This document shows, in pieces, positions 17,697-28,623 of a stretch of 41,812 nucleotides of DNA (the stretch's first letter is position 1; the number at the start of each line of letters is the position of its first letter). The stretch spans positions 1 through 41,812 of the forward strand of contig CAOJVE010000003.1 of the NCBI GenBank assembly GCA_948444865.1, given 5' to 3'. The notes under the pieces were generated by a model. That model was not told the DNA's origin. It searched no databases and saw nothing but the letters and a program-made list of their open reading frames with translations. The stretch comes from an uncultured Lachnospiraceae bacterium (GTDB lineage: Bacteria; Bacillota; Clostridia; Lachnospirales; Lachnospiraceae). The translations under genes were made by a program, and so were the position numbers.

Positions 17697-19921
17697 GAAA
17701 AACTTTCCCCCAATTCCTGAATTCGGATGTCCAGCGCGCTGTACCGCCCAGCCTCCCGTTTATTCTCGATCATCTGTCGGACGGTCTGTGCGCTTCCCAC
17801 CAGAGTCACGCATTTCCTGGCCCTGGTCACGGCCGTGTAGAGCAGATTGCGGTTCATCAGCATCTGGGGCCCGGTGAGCAGCGGGATTACCACCGCCGGG
17901 TATTCGCTTCCCTGGGATTTATGTATGGTGACGGCGTAAGCCAGCTCCAGCTCGTCCAGCTGCTTAAACGTATAGTCCACAAATTTGCCCTGGTCAAACT
18001 CCACGGTCATAAAACCTGCAAACTCGTTGATTTCCCGCACTCTCCCAATGTCCCCGTTGTAAACGCCCGCGCCTTTCTCCGCGGCAATCCCGTACTTCCC
18101 CCGAATCTCCCATTCCAGCTGATAATTGTTCTTCACCTGCATCACCTTATCCCCCTGGCGAAACAGCGTATTCCCGTATTCTTTCTCTTTTTTGGACGGG
18201 TCCGCGGGGTTCAGATATTTCTGGAGAAAAGGATTCAGCTGCTCCACGCCCAGCGCGCCCTTTCGCATCGGGGTCAGCACCTGGATTTCCATGGGGTCCG
18301 CCTGTATGTATTTGGGTAGCTTCTCCTGAATCAGCGCAATCACCACCCGCAGAACCAGTATCGCTTCCTGCCGCTCCAGGAAAAAGAAATCTCTGCTCTT
18401 ATTGCCAAGCTCCACCTGCTCGCCCCGGTTAATCTTGTGGGCGTTCACCACAATGTCGCTTGCGCCCGCCTGCCGGAATATATGCGTTAGCTCCACAACG
18501 GGAAACGCCCCGGACGCGATAATGTCCCGCAGCACGTTGCCGGGGCCTACGCTTGGCAGCTGGTCCACGTCGCCCACCAGAATCAGACGGGCGCCCACAC
18601 GCAGCGCCGACAAAAGCGCATGCACCAGGTAAATGTCCACCATGGACATCTCGTCGATAATCACCACATCCGCCTCCAACGGATTCTGCTCGTTCCGTTC
18701 AAAACGCACCCCGGCGGAGGATTCCTCCAAATCGCCGGACAACTCCAACAGACGGTGGATGGTCTGCGCCTCCCAGCCGGTGGCCTCGGTCATCCGGTTG
18801 GCCGCCCGTCCCGTAGGCGCCGCCAGCTGAATGCATAAATCCTCGCTTTCAAAGTATCGAATCATGGCGTTAATGGTTGTTGTCTTGCCGGTGCCCGGCC
18901 CGCCAGTGAGCACAAACAGCCCATGCAAAGCCGCTTGCCGCACCGCCTCCCGCTGCCGCTCATCCAGACGAATGCCTGTTTCCTTCTCCATGGCTTGAAT
19001 CCGCCGGCAGATGCGCTTCCGGTCCTGGGAAATCTGCACGTTCAGCTCCGTAAGCATCCGGGCCGCGTTCAGCTCCAGATAGTAAAGCTGGCTTCCGTAA
19101 ACCGCCGTGCCCGCGGCCATCTCCTTCAAAACCGCTTTGCGCTCAATGGCCAAATCCATCAGATGCTTCTCAAGCGCCTCCTCGTCCACCTGCAAAAGCG
19201 CGGCTGTCTGGCGGTAAAGCTCCTGCCTGGGCAGATAGACGTGCCCCTGCCCAGTGGCCAGAAGCAGCGTGTAAAGAAGGCCGCTCTTAATCCGATAAGC
19301 GGAATCCTTTCGGATGCCGATTTTCTCCGCGATTTCATCAGCGGCTTTAAAACCCACCCCGGGAATGTCCTCCGCCATCTGGTAAGGATTTTCCCGCAGG
19401 GTCTGATACAGCTTCTGGCCGTACTGCTGGTAAATCTTCGCCCCCAGATTCAGCGAAATCCCGTATTTCTGCAGAAATATCATGGCCTTTCGCATATCCG
19501 CCTTTTCTTCCATCTGAACCGCGATTTCCTGGGCCTTTCGCTCACTGATGCCTTTCACCTCCGCCAGCCGTTCCGGCTCCTCTTCCACCACCCGGATGGT
19601 GTCTTCCCCGAAATGCTTTACGATTCGGGCCGCCAGAGCGGCGCCCACCCCTTTGATGGCGCCGGACCCCAGATAACGCTCCATGGCGGCCGTGTCCTCC
19701 GGGATTTTCGTCTGAAAGGATTCTATATGAAATTGCTGGCCATAAACGGCATGTTCCGTGTAATGGCCCTGCGCCTCAATGGTTTCCCCCTGGCCGATGT
19801 ACTGGAACGCGCCCACACAGGTGATTTCCGTCCCCTCCTCATTCAGCACAAAAACCGTATAGCCATTTTCCTCATTTCGGAATATGATATGATCCACATA
19901 TCCGGAAACGGTGTCCGTCAT
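17693..19921 (-). CDS. recD2: RecD2-like ATP-dependent DNA helicase
   Basis: N-terminal HhH region, Walker A LTGGPGTGKTTTI, DVVIIDEMSMVD, C-terminal AVTIHKSQGSEYPAVVIPL. Confidence 0.95.
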   Translation of the reverse strand: MTDTVSGYVDHIIFRNEENGYTVFVLNEEGTEITCVGAFQYIGQGETIEAQGHYTEHAVYGQQFHIESFQTKIPEDTAAMERYLGSGAIKGVGAALAARIVKHFGEDTIRVVEEEPERLAEVKGISERKAQEIAVQMEEKADMRKAMIFLQKYGISLNLGAKIYQQYGQKLYQTLRENPYQMAEDIPGVGFKAADEIAEKIGIRKDSAYRIKSGLLYTLLLATGQGHVYLPRQELYRQTAALLQVDEEALEKHLMDLAIERKAVLKEMAAGTAVYGSQLYYLELNAARMLTELNVQISQDRKRICRRIQAMEKETGIRLDERQREAVRQAALHGLFVLTGGPGTGKTTTINAMIRYFESEDLCIQLAAPTGRAANRMTEATGWEAQTIHRLLELSGDLEESSAGVRFERNEQNPLEADVVIIDEMSMVDIYLVHALLSALRVGARLILVGDVDQLPSVGPGNVLRDIIASGAFPVVELTHIFRQAGASDIVVNAHKINRGEQVELGNKSRDFFFLERQEAILVLRVVIALIQEKLPKYIQADPMEIQVLTPMRKGALGVEQLNPFLQKYLNPADPSKKEKEYGNTLFRQGDKVMQVKNNYQLEWEIRGKYGIAAEKGAGVYNGDIGRVREINEFAGFMTVEFDQGKFVDYTFKQLDELELAYAVTIHKSQGSEYPAVVIPLLTGPQMLMNRNLLYTAVTRARKCVTLVGSAQTVRQMIENKREAGRYSALDIRIQELGESFS

Positions 19922-19933
19922 AATGCCGCCCCC

Positions 19934-20917
19934 TTACAGCTCCGCCGCGATTTCCGCGTATTTTCCGGTTCCCACCGCCACCGCCAGCATGGGGTCCTGG
20001 GCGGTCATGGTGTTAATCCCGGTCTTTTGTTCAATCAGGCTTTCGATGCCGCCCAAAAGGGCGCCGCCGCCGGTGAGCACAATCCCCCGGTCCACCACGT
20101 CCGCCGCCAGCTCCGGCGGCGTTTTTTCCAGAACGCCGTGCACCGCGTCCACAATCTGGGATGTGCAGTCGTACATAGCCTGGCGGATTTCCTCGGAAGT
20201 CAGGGTCACCGACTTGGGCAATCCGGTGATGACGTTGCGGCCCTTAATTTCCAGCGTCATCAGCTCCGGCCGCTCGCAGGCCATGCCGATCTGGACTTTG
20301 ATGTCCTCCGCCGTGCGCTCCCCGATGAACAGATTGTGATTTTTGCGCACGTGACGCATGATGGCCTCGTCAAAATTATCCCCGGCCACCTTCACCGAGG
20401 CGGAAACCACCGTGCCCCCCAGAGAAATCACCGCAATGTCCGAGGTGCCGCCGCCGATGTCCACCACCATATTCCCGCAAGGACGCAAAATGTCAATGCC
20501 GGAGCCGATGGCCGCCGCGATGGGTTCCTCAATGAGATGCACTTCCCGGGCGCCCGCCTGGTACGTGGCCTCTTCCACCGCCTTTTTCTCCACCTCGGTA
20601 ACGCCGCTGGGCACGCAGATGCTGATGCGGGGCTTACGAAAGGCCCGCCTGCCGATGGCCTTGGAAATAAAATATTTCAGCATTTTCTCCGTAATGTCGT
20701 AATCGGAGATGACCCCCTGGCGCAAAGGACGAATGGCCACCACATTCCCCGGGGTGCGGCCGATCATCTGGCGTGCCTCTTCGCCGATCGCTTTAATCTT
20801 CTCTGTGTCTTTATCGTATGCTACGACCGAAGGCTCTTTTAGCACAATTCCTTTTCCCGTGGCATATACCAGTATACTGGATGTGCCCAAATCTATTCCA
20901 ATGTCTGTTGACGCCAT
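19934..20917 (-). CDS. MreB/Mbl-family rod-shape actin homolog
   Basis: MASTDIGIDLGTSSILVYATGKGIVLKEPSVVAYD; VVDIGGGTSDIAVISLGG; IVLTGGGALLGGIE. Confidence 0.94.
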   Translation of the reverse strand: MASTDIGIDLGTSSILVYATGKGIVLKEPSVVAYDKDTEKIKAIGEEARQMIGRTPGNVVAIRPLRQGVISDYDITEKMLKYFISKAIGRRAFRKPRISICVPSGVTEVEKKAVEEATYQAGAREVHLIEEPIAAAIGSGIDILRPCGNMVVDIGGGTSDIAVISLGGTVVSASVKVAGDNFDEAIMRHVRKNHNLFIGERTAEDIKVQIGMACERPELMTLEIKGRNVITGLPKSVTLTSEEIRQAMYDCTSQIVDAVHGVLEKTPPELAADVVDRGIVLTGGGALLGGIESLIEQKTGINTMTAQDPMLAVAVGTGKYAEIAAEL

Positions 20918-21022
20918 CGCAATCCCCTTTCCTGCAGCGCATAATCATTTTTTCGCTTATTATCTGTTATTCTATCCAAAATTATTCCGTTCATTCCCAC
21001 ATCCCGTCGGGCAAAGGAAGCG

Positions 21023-23887
21023 CTAATTGCCGGCGCCGTCCAAAAACGCATGAATGGCTTTATCAATGTATTTTCCCGTATAGGACCGCTCACAGGCGGC
21101 CACCTGCTCCGGCGTTCCCTGGGCCACCACCGTGCCGCCCTGATCTCCTCCCTCTGGGCCGATGTCTATAATATAATCCGCCGTCTTGATCACGTCCAGA
21201 TTGTGCTCGATGACCACCACCGAATTTCCGCCCGCGGAAAGCCGCTGCAAAATCTGAATTAGTTTGTGCACGTCGGCAAAATGAAGCCCCGTGGTGGGCT
21301 CGTCCAGAATATAGATGGTCTTTCCCGTGCTGCGCTTGCTCAGTTCCGTGGCCAGCTTCACCCGCTGGGCTTCCCCTCCCGACAACGTGGTAGACGGCTG
21401 TCCCAGGCGGATATAGGGCAGGCCCACATCGTACAAAGTCTGAATCTTTCTGTTTATGGAAGGAATGGGTCCGAAGAACTCCAGCGCCTCCTCCACCGTC
21501 ATGTTCAACACGTCAAAGATACTCTTCTCCTTGTATTTTACCTCCAAAGTTTCCCGGTTATACCGTTTTCCCTGACAAACTTCGCAGGGCACATACACAT
21601 CCGGCAGAAAGTGCATCTCTATTTTCAAAATGCCGTCCCCGCCGCAGGCCTCGCAGCGACCGCCTTTCACGTTGAAGCTGAAGCGCCCTTTCTTATATCC
21701 CCGCGCTTTCGCGTCGGACGTGGCGGCGAACAGATCCCGGATCTGGTCAAAGACGCCCGTGTAGGTGGCCGGATTGGACCGGGGCGTGCGGCCAATGGGC
21801 GACTGGTCAATGTTGATGACCTTGTCCAGCTGGTCCAGGCCGGAAATGCTTTTGTGTTTCCCCGGAATCACCCGCGCCCGGTTCAGGCTTCTGGCCAGCC
21901 CTTTGTACAGAATCTCGTTGACCAGGGAGCTTTTCCCGGAACCGGACACGCCGGTGACGCAGGTAATCACCCCCAGAGGGATATCCACGTTCACATTCTT
22001 TAGATTATTCTCCGCCGCGCCTCGAATTTTCAAGAATCCGGTGGGCTCTTTGCGCTCTTTCGGGACAGGTATCTGTATCCGGCCGCTTAAGTACTGGCCG
22101 GTAATGGACTCCTCGTTTTCCATCAGCTCCTCTGCCGTGCCGACGCCCACCAGCCTGCCGCCGTGCTCCCCGGCGCCCGGCCCGATGTCCACCACGCAGT
22201 CTGCCGCCAGCATGGTGTCCGCGTCATGCTCCACCACAATCAGCGTGTTGCCTAAGTCCCGCAGATGGCAAAGGGTCCGCAGAAGCTTGTCGTTGTCCCT
22301 CTGGTGCAGGCCGATGCTGGGCTCGTCCAGAATATAGGCCACGCCCACCAGCCCAGAGCCAATCTGGGTGGCCAGACGGATGCGCTGCGCCTCGCCGCCG
22401 GATAAAGTGGAGGTGGCCCGGGCCAGGGTCAGGTACTCAAGCCCCACGTCTACCAGAAACCCCACACGCGCGCGAATCTCTTTCAACACCTGCCGTCCAA
22501 TCATCTCCTGCTGGGGCGTCAGCTCCAAATGTTCCAGAAAACCCTGCAGCTTCACCACGGACATGGAAGTGACTTTGAAAATATTCTCTCCGCCCACCGT
22601 CACCGCCAGGGACTCCGGCTTCAGCCGCTGGCCTTTACACTCCCGACAGGGCGTAATCCGCATGAAGCTCTCGTACTCCTGCTTGCTGGTTTCCGACCCG
22701 GTTTCCCGATAACGCCGCTCCACGTTGCGGACCAGCCCTTCAAAGGCCACGGAGTAAACCCCTTCGCCCCGCTGGCCCTTGTAATGAACCTTCACTTCCT
22801 TCCCCTCCGTGCCATTGATAATCACATTTTGGACATCCGGGGGATAATCCTCAAAAGGCGTGTCCAGATCGAAATCGTATTCCTTGGCCAGCGCGTCCAG
22901 AATCGCCCGGGTGAAGCTTCCCTTATTGGCGCAGGACTGCCAGCCCATCACCGCGATGGCCCCCTCTGCAATGCTCAAAGAAGGGTCCGGAATCATCAGA
23001 TCCACATCGAACTCCATCTTATAGCCCAGGCCGCTGCAGGAAGGACAGGCCCCGAAGGGATTGTTAAAAGAAAAGCTTCTGGGCTCGATCTCATCCACGC
23101 TGACCCCGCAGTCCGGGCAGGAAAAGCTCTGGCTGAAATGAATCGCATTGCCGTCCATCGTATCCACGGTCAAAAGCCCTTCCGACAGGGACAAAACATT
23201 CTCGATGGAGTCGGTGAGACGTTTCTCAATTCCGGGCTTCACCATCAGGCGGTCCACCACGATCTCTATGTTATGCTTAATATTTTTGTCCAGGGTAATT
23301 TCCTCGGACAAATCGTACAGACTGCCGTCGACCTGCACGCGGACATAGCCGCTTCTTCTGGCCTGTTCAAAAAGCTTTGCGTGGGTTCCCTTGCGCCCCC
23401 TCACCACCGGCGCCAGCAGCTGTATCTTCGTCCGCTCCGGCAGTTCCATAATCTGATCCACCATCTGGTCCACCGTCTGCCGGGCAATCCGGCGCCCGCA
23501 CTTGGGACAGTGGGGAATGCCGATCCGCGCGTAGAGAAGGCGGAAATAATCGTAAATCTCCGTAACCGTACCCACGGTGGAACGGGGATTGCGGTTGGTG
23601 GACTTCTGGTCAATGGATATGGCCGGGGACAACCCCTCGATGCTCTCCACGTCCGGCTTCTCCATCTGACCCAAGAACTGCCGGGCATAGGAAGTCAGGG
23701 ATTCCATATACCGCCGCTGGCCCTCCGCGTAAATGGTGTCAAAAGCCAGGGAGCTTTTCCCAGAACCGGATAACCCGGTCAAAACCACAAACTCATTGCG
23801 GGGAATGTCCACATCCAGATTCTTCAGATTATTCTCATTGGCTCCCCGGATTTTTATAAATTCTCTTGATTTCTTTGGCGCTGTCAT
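21023..23887 (-). CDS. uvrA: Excinuclease ABC subunit A
   Basis: Full-length 954 aa; [27 protein letters not shown], CPxC Zn motifs, duplicated ABC signatures. Confidence 0.98.
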   Translation of the reverse strand: MTAPKKSREFIKIRGANENNLKNLDVDIPRNEFVVLTGLSGSGKSSLAFDTIYAEGQRRYMESLTSYARQFLGQMEKPDVESIEGLSPAISIDQKSTNRNPRSTVGTVTEIYDYFRLLYARIGIPHCPKCGRRIARQTVDQMVDQIMELPERTKIQLLAPVVRGRKGTHAKLFEQARRSGYVRVQVDGSLYDLSEEITLDKNIKHNIEIVVDRLMVKPGIEKRLTDSIENVLSLSEGLLTVDTMDGNAIHFSQSFSCPDCGVSVDEIEPRSFSFNNPFGACPSCSGLGYKMEFDVDLMIPDPSLSIAEGAIAVMGWQSCANKGSFTRAILDALAKEYDFDLDTPFEDYPPDVQNVIINGTEGKEVKVHYKGQRGEGVYSVAFEGLVRNVERRYRETGSETSKQEYESFMRITPCRECKGQRLKPESLAVTVGGENIFKVTSMSVVKLQGFLEHLELTPQQEMIGRQVLKEIRARVGFLVDVGLEYLTLARATSTLSGGEAQRIRLATQIGSGLVGVAYILDEPSIGLHQRDNDKLLRTLCHLRDLGNTLIVVEHDADTMLAADCVVDIGPGAGEHGGRLVGVGTAEELMENEESITGQYLSGRIQIPVPKERKEPTGFLKIRGAAENNLKNVNVDIPLGVITCVTGVSGSGKSSLVNEILYKGLARSLNRARVIPGKHKSISGLDQLDKVINIDQSPIGRTPRSNPATYTGVFDQIRDLFAATSDAKARGYKKGRFSFNVKGGRCEACGGDGILKIEMHFLPDVYVPCEVCQGKRYNRETLEVKYKEKSIFDVLNMTVEEALEFFGPIPSINRKIQTLYDVGLPYIRLGQPSTTLSGGEAQRVKLATELSKRSTGKTIYILDEPTTGLHFADVHKLIQILQRLSAGGNSVVVIEHNLDVIKTADYIIDIGPEGGDQGGTVVAQGTPEQVAACERSYTGKYIDKAIHAFLDGAGN

Positions 23888-23945
23888 ACTGCTTCTCCTT
23901 ATGATCTACAGGATATAAGATGTCCATTTCCTTGTTTTTCCATAC

Positions 23946-23974
23946 AGTATAACACATGTAAAAAGATTTTTCAA
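23946..23974 (-). promoter_or_regulatory. Promoter upstream of uvrA
   Basis: Minus strand TTGAAA - 17 nt - TATACT. Confidence 0.65.
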
Positions 23975-24090
23975 ACATTTGTTTGTATTTTTTGTCCGGT
24001 TCTCCGCTCATTTTCTCATGGATTGATTCTCATGATAGCACAAACCAAAAGTGTACTCAAGGTTTTCACAGAATTTCCTAAAATACCTGC

Positions 24091-24119
24091 TTGCATTTGG
24101 GGCGCTTCGTGTTTATGAT
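24091..24119 (+). promoter_or_regulatory. Promoter of hisD
   Basis: TTGCAT - 17 nt - TATGAT. Confidence 0.65.
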
Positions 24120-24163
24120 ATAGAATAAACAGTATCCAAATGAACGAGAGAGGACTATTACTT

Positions 24164-25429
24164 ATGAAAATTTTAAAAGAATCCCAAAAACGCACTCCTT
24201 CCGACGCCCGCGCCTTACAGCAGGCCGTATCCGAAATCATCGGCCAGGTCTGTGAAAAAGGCGATGCGGCGTTAAAATCCTACAACCAGAAGTTCGACCA
24301 GTGCCAGCGGGAGGAGCTGCGGGTCAGTAAAGAGGAAATAAAAGCCGCTTACCAACAGCTGGATCCCCAGGAAATCGAGGATATGAAAGCCGCTTTAAGC
24401 AACATCCAGGCGTTCGCCCGGGCGCAGCGGGAAACCATGACGGAGATCGAAGACTTCAGCCCCATGCCCGGCATCCATCTGGGGCACCGCATCCTCCCCG
24501 TCCAGTCCTGCTGCTGCTACGTGCCGGGCGGCAGCTATCCGCTGTATTCCACCGCGCTGATGCTGGCCGCGCCCGCCAAGGCCGCCGGGGTTCCCCGGAT
24601 CGCCGCCTGCTCTCCCGTGGTCAAAGGCAGTGACCAGATTCACCCGAAAACCCTTGTGGCCATGGACTTGGCCGGCGTGGACGAGATTTACGCCGTGGGC
24701 GGCGCCCAGGCGGTGGCCGCTTTCTCCTACGGCACCGAGCAGATTGCCCCGGTGGACCTAATCGTCGGCCCCGGAAATCAATACGTGACTGAAGCCAAAC
24801 GCCAGTGCTACGGACAGGTGGGCATTGACTTTGTGGCCGGACCCAGCGAGGTGCTTGTACTGGCCGACGAAAGCGCCAAGCCGGAAGTCACCGCCGCAGA
24901 CCTGCTGGCCCAGTCGGAGCACGACCCCAACGCCAAGGGCATCGTCATCACCACCGACGAGGCCTTCGGCCACGCCGTCATCGCCTCTGTGGAAAAGCAG
25001 TTGGAAACCCTTCAGACCGCCCCCATCGCCCGTCCGTCCTGGAACGCCTTCGGCGAAGTTTTGCTGGCCGATTCCATCCAGGAAGCCATCGACCTGGCCA
25101 ATACATACGCCCCGGAACACCTGGAGCTTGCCATGGAAAACCCCGGGGAAATCATCCCTAAGCTTTACAACTACGGCTCTCTATTCATCGGCGAAAACAC
25201 GGCGGAAGTGTTCGGCGACTACGCGTCCGGCACCAACCACACCCTGCCCACGCTGCGGGCCTCCCGCTACACCGGCGGCGTATGGGTGGGAACCTTCCTG
25301 AAAACCTGCACCCACCAGAGCATGACCGCAGAAGCTTCCCGGCGCATCGCGCCGCTGGTGGCCCGCATGGCCGAGGGCGAAGGGCTGGCCGGGCACGCCA
25401 AAGCCGCTAAAATCCGTGAAACCCTGTAA
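24164..25429 (+). CDS. hisD: Histidinol dehydrogenase
   Basis: SCCCYVPGGSYPLYSTALMLAAPAKAAGVPRI-type motif, DLIVGPGNQYVTEAKRQ, GIDFVAGPSEVLVLAD, EHLELAMENP. Start at 24164 favoured by GAGAGAGGA spacing (ORF can extend to 24140). Confidence 0.95.
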   Translation: MKILKESQKRTPSDARALQQAVSEIIGQVCEKGDAALKSYNQKFDQCQREELRVSKEEIKAAYQQLDPQEIEDMKAALSNIQAFARAQRETMTEIEDFSPMPGIHLGHRILPVQSCCCYVPGGSYPLYSTALMLAAPAKAAGVPRIAACSPVVKGSDQIHPKTLVAMDLAGVDEIYAVGGAQAVAAFSYGTEQIAPVDLIVGPGNQYVTEAKRQCYGQVGIDFVAGPSEVLVLADESAKPEVTAADLLAQSEHDPNAKGIVITTDEAFGHAVIASVEKQLETLQTAPIARPSWNAFGEVLLADSIQEAIDLANTYAPEHLELAMENPGEIIPKLYNYGSLFIGENTAEVFGDYASGTNHTLPTLRASRYTGGVWVGTFLKTCTHQSMTAEASRRIAPLVARMAEGEGLAGHAKAAKIRETL

Positions 25430-25440
25430 ATAAACTGAAA

Positions 25441-25485
25441 GAAAGCGCGTAACGTTTGCCGTCCGTTTTACGCGCTTTCTCCTTT
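25441..25485. terminator. Terminator after hisD, probably shared with the convergent gene
   Basis: Perfect 12-bp stem GAAAGCGCGTAA...TTACGCGCTTTC (25441-25479) then CTCCTTTTT, between convergent genes. Confidence 0.85.
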
Positions 25486-27060
25486 TTAATCAAAAATCAA
25501 TTCTTTATGGTAATGGGCCCGCTCATCCAATAGCTGCTTAAAGGTCTTTTCCTTCTTCTTCGTCTCATAATCTTCCGACCAGTAATAGCCTTTCAGCTCA
25601 TCCATATACTCTGTATAATCACAGATATACACGTCTATCTTCGACACGTCCCGATCCTGGATGGCAAACGTGTTTGCATTGCCGCTTCCCCCGTAGTCCA
25701 GAATATCACCATCCGCATCCAGCGCGACCGTAAAGTAATCCGCCCCCGGCTGGCCGTCGTCGATGGTAATCTCAAAAGGCGTTTTCGTCACCGATACAAG
25801 GCCCAGCCCGTTTTCATCCAGGTCGCCGATTTCCTTTACGACCGTACCTGTCTGATCCTTGGCCACGTCCAGGGAAAACTCCCAGGGGCCCTCCACCCAC
25901 CAGTTTTCGTATTTGTTGGGATGCTGATTGGTTTCCGGGAAACGCACGCCGTACTGATTCCACATCTCCGTAAAAAACCGATGCTCCATCTCCTTTTGCT
26001 CATCGGTGAAATTCGCGTAATCCTCGTCCGACAGCCCCAACCCCTGGGCCTTCATGGATTTCTCATAATTTTCCCGGAGATCCGCCGGCATCTGAGGCGT
26101 CGTTGCCTGCGCTTTATCCCCCATCACCATGGGAATGGAAAGCCGCATCCGGAAATTCTCCGGAACCTGCGTCGTCTTCTGATAATCCTTCCAGTTAGGG
26201 CCGCCGGCCTGGGCAATGGCCGCATCCGTCAGCTCATCCACGCCCAAAATCTGGCGCGCCCGCGCCTCGGCCGCGGCATAGTCCTCCTCCAACTCCCGCT
26301 CCGTAATGCCCAGCGACTGCAGAAACGCATTCCGCTCCTCCTGGTATTTTTCATAATCCGAAGCGTCCTCCGAGGCGGAAAGGTCGTAGCGGATTACGCC
26401 GGCATAGGTATGGTCGTCCACAAACTTCCCGTCCATGCTCTCGCTGCCCCCGGCGCCCAGCAGGCATTCCTGGGAATTGTAGTCGAATTTCAGCGTGCTG
26501 TTAAACAGGTGAAGAAGGGGCCGCGCGTTTGTGTCCGTCATGGTTTCCGGGAACTTTTCCCTGGACTGGATCACCATGCTGATGTAAAGCGCCGCGTCGT
26601 TGCAGTATACCTCGGACAGCGTGACAGTCACGCCGTTTTTGGTCTGGCTGTATGGAGGCGCATCGCTTTTTTCTCCCTTGGACGCCAACTCATCCGTCTC
26701 GACCGCATTTTCCACAGGCTTCGCGTACCCGCTGTAATCCCCAGAGAATCCCAGGGAATTTCCCACCGCTTCAAACACCCGGCCCACCAGCGGGATCTGC
26801 GCCGCAAACGCCGGGTTGGCCACGCAGACAGCCAGAAAAAGCGCCGCGGCCGCCGCCAGCCCCGCGAAGGATTTCACAAAAAACCGCCGTTTCGGCTTTT
26901 GCTCTTTCGCCTTTTCTTCCTCCGCTTCTGGCCCCTTTTGCGCCTGCCGCCGGATCTGGGAAAACGCCGCCTCCTGGGCGTTTTTCACACTGGGGGGCAG
27001 GGGAAAATCCTTCTTCATGGTTGCGCGGATTTCTTCATCCAGCCGTGTATTTTCTCTCAT
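25486..27060 (-). CDS. DUF4179-type membrane-anchored anti-sigma-like protein
   Basis: Cytoplasmic N-term, one TM (SFAGLAAAAALFLAVCVA), extracytoplasmic domain NPAFAAQIPLVGRVFEAV...NGVTVTLSEVYCNDAALYISMVIQ; overlaps the sigma gene. Start at MRENTRLDEEI. Confidence 0.82.
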   Translation of the reverse strand: MRENTRLDEEIRATMKKDFPLPPSVKNAQEAAFSQIRRQAQKGPEAEEEKAKEQKPKRRFFVKSFAGLAAAAALFLAVCVANPAFAAQIPLVGRVFEAVGNSLGFSGDYSGYAKPVENAVETDELASKGEKSDAPPYSQTKNGVTVTLSEVYCNDAALYISMVIQSREKFPETMTDTNARPLLHLFNSTLKFDYNSQECLLGAGGSESMDGKFVDDHTYAGVIRYDLSASEDASDYEKYQEERNAFLQSLGITERELEEDYAAAEARARQILGVDELTDAAIAQAGGPNWKDYQKTTQVPENFRMRLSIPMVMGDKAQATTPQMPADLRENYEKSMKAQGLGLSDEDYANFTDEQKEMEHRFFTEMWNQYGVRFPETNQHPNKYENWWVEGPWEFSLDVAKDQTGTVVKEIGDLDENGLGLVSVTKTPFEITIDDGQPGADYFTVALDADGDILDYGGSGNANTFAIQDRDVSKIDVYICDYTEYMDELKGYYWSEDYETKKKEKTFKQLLDERAHYHKELIFD

Positions 27061-27580
27061 CTGAGGTCCCTCCTTCCCTGGGCGTTTCCTGAAAATAGGC
27101 AAGCCGTATCTGCTCCCTGGCCCGGACAAGCCGGGTCTTCACCGTATTTTCATTCAATTCCAAAAGCTCTGCAATCTCCGCAATCTTGAATCCCTGTTCG
27201 TAATAAAGCGTCAGTATGACCCGGTATTTCTCATCCACCTGCCCCAGCATCTCCTTAAACTCGAACTCGGCCAGCGACTGGTCGGGCCGGGGCGTCTCCG
27301 GCAGCTCCCCGATGGGATTGACCTTCTTATAATGCCGCAGAATCTGGTTGCACTCATTGATCAGGATCCGCATCAGCCAGGTCTTGAAAAACTCCGGCTT
27401 CTGCAGCGTGTGGATTTTCTCAAAGCTGTGAAGAATCGTATCCTGCACGGCGTCCGCCACATCCGCGTCGCTTCGCAGAATCCCCCGGGCCACTTTGTAC
27501 ATGGACAGCGAATTTTCTTCCATCAGCTCCAGAAACGCGTCCGCGTCCCCCTGAATCGCTTTTTTTACAAGCTCCTCCAT
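27035..27580 (-). CDS. ECF-type RNA polymerase sigma factor
   Basis: MEELVKKAIQGDADAFLELMEENSLSMYKVARGILRSDADVADAVQDTI (region 2) and YRVILTLYYEQGFKIAEIAELLELNENTVKTRLVRARE (region 4). Confidence 0.92.
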   Translation of the reverse strand: MEELVKKAIQGDADAFLELMEENSLSMYKVARGILRSDADVADAVQDTILHSFEKIHTLQKPEFFKTWLMRILINECNQILRHYKKVNPIGELPETPRPDQSLAEFEFKEMLGQVDEKYRVILTLYYEQGFKIAEIAELLELNENTVKTRLVRAREQIRLAYFQETPREGGTSDERKYTAG

Positions 27581-27618
27581 GTTACATTCCCCTCCTCCTC
27601 TCATTTTCTTCATGTATG

Positions 27619-27760
27619 CTAGTCAATCGCGAAATACCCTTTTTTTAACCAGAGTTTGGGCAAAACAGACAAATAAGGAGCGAATTCAAAACGTTTTTGA
27701 GCTCCGCTTTGTCTATTTTGAATAAACTCGGAAGATGCGATGACGCTTTCGCAATTGCCT
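27619..27760. repeat. Near-palindromic MITE-like intergenic element (copy B)
   Basis: Nested inverted repeats: AATCGCGAAA/TTTCGCAATT outer; GAGTTTGGGCAAAACAGACAAA versus reverse complement GAGTTTATTCAAAATAGACAAA; GGAGC/GCTCC; centre TCAAAACGTTTTTGA. Confidence 0.65.
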
Positions 27761-27885
27761 ATCTTCATGTACGCTTATTAGATGAAACAACGCGGGGAAA
27801 AGTTTCACAAATATTTCGGTGGAAGGTTCTATTTCTCTGTGATATGATGGAAACAAAGATTTATAAAAGAAAGGAAGTTTACATA

Positions 27886-28623
27886 ATGCCGAAGACTTGC
27901 CAAATCCTAAACAGAGATCAGATCAAAATGCTGGCCATTGTCGCGATGACGTTCAACCATATCTCCCATATCCTGATGACGCCGGGCGGCGCTCTGGCGG
28001 AAGTCTTTGAGGACATCGGGTATTTCACGGCCCTGACCATGTGCTTTTTTCTCGTGGAAGGCTACCAGTATACCCGGTCAAAGAAAGCGTATACCAAAAG
28101 ACTTTTTATCTTTGCTCTCGTCTCCCAGGTTCCCTATGTCCTGGCTCTGGGGTTTTTCCAGCTCAATGTGCTGTTCACCCTTTTCTTTTGCTTTCTGATC
28201 CTATGGGTGATGGACAGCCCGCTTCAGGCCTGGAAAAAGAAACTGCTGCTGATCGGACTGACACTGGCTACCGTTATCTGTGACTGGGCGGTGGTTTTGG
28301 CCGTAGCCACGATTTTATTTAAGAAAAATCAGGGTTCGCCCCGGGGCCAGGCCGGCGCGTACGGGATTCTCATTGCGCTGTTCTGGCTTTTGAACATCCC
28401 CGGATACGCCCCGCCGGACGCCGCCAATCCGCTGCTTTCCGGCCACGCCATCCTCCATGGATTTTACGCCGCGCTGGGACTCATCGCCTCGGCCGTCGCC
28501 ACATTGATTTTCTACAATGGGAAAAAATCCGAAAAACAATCGAATTTTCACAAATGGTTTTTTTATGTCTATTACCCGGCCCATCTGGCGGTCTTGTGGG
28601 CCATCCATCTCATCCGAGCATAA
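27886..28623 (+). CDS. TraX family membrane protein
   Basis: LNRDQIKMLAIVAMTFNHISHIL...LVEGYQYTRSKKAYTKRLFIFALVSQVPYVLALG. ATG at 27886 with AAGGAAG RBS. Confidence 0.88.
   Translation: MPKTCQILNRDQIKMLAIVAMTFNHISHILMTPGGALAEVFEDIGYFTALTMCFFLVEGYQYTRSKKAYTKRLFIFALVSQVPYVLALGFFQLNVLFTLFFCFLILWVMDSPLQAWKKKLLLIGLTLATVICDWAVVLAVATILFKKNQGSPRGQAGAYGILIALFWLLNIPGYAPPDAANPLLSGHAILHGFYAALGLIASAVATLIFYNGKKSEKQSNFHKWFFYVYYPAHLAVLWAIHLIRA

Noticed and set aside
18923-20842. 639-aa plus-strand ORF
   Set aside because: Antisense across recD2 and mbl, spanning a gene boundary; mirror-ORF artefact of high-GC coding DNA.
22529-23773. 414-aa plus-strand ORF
   Set aside because: Fully antisense to uvrA.
25921-27189. 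422-aa plus-strand ORF
   Set aside because: Antisense to the DUF4179 protein and sigma gene; Arg/His/Pro-rich, no domain.
27697-27885. N-terminal extension of the TraX ORF
   Set aside because: Runs through the palindromic element; the ATG at 27886 has a good RBS and begins the conserved sequence.
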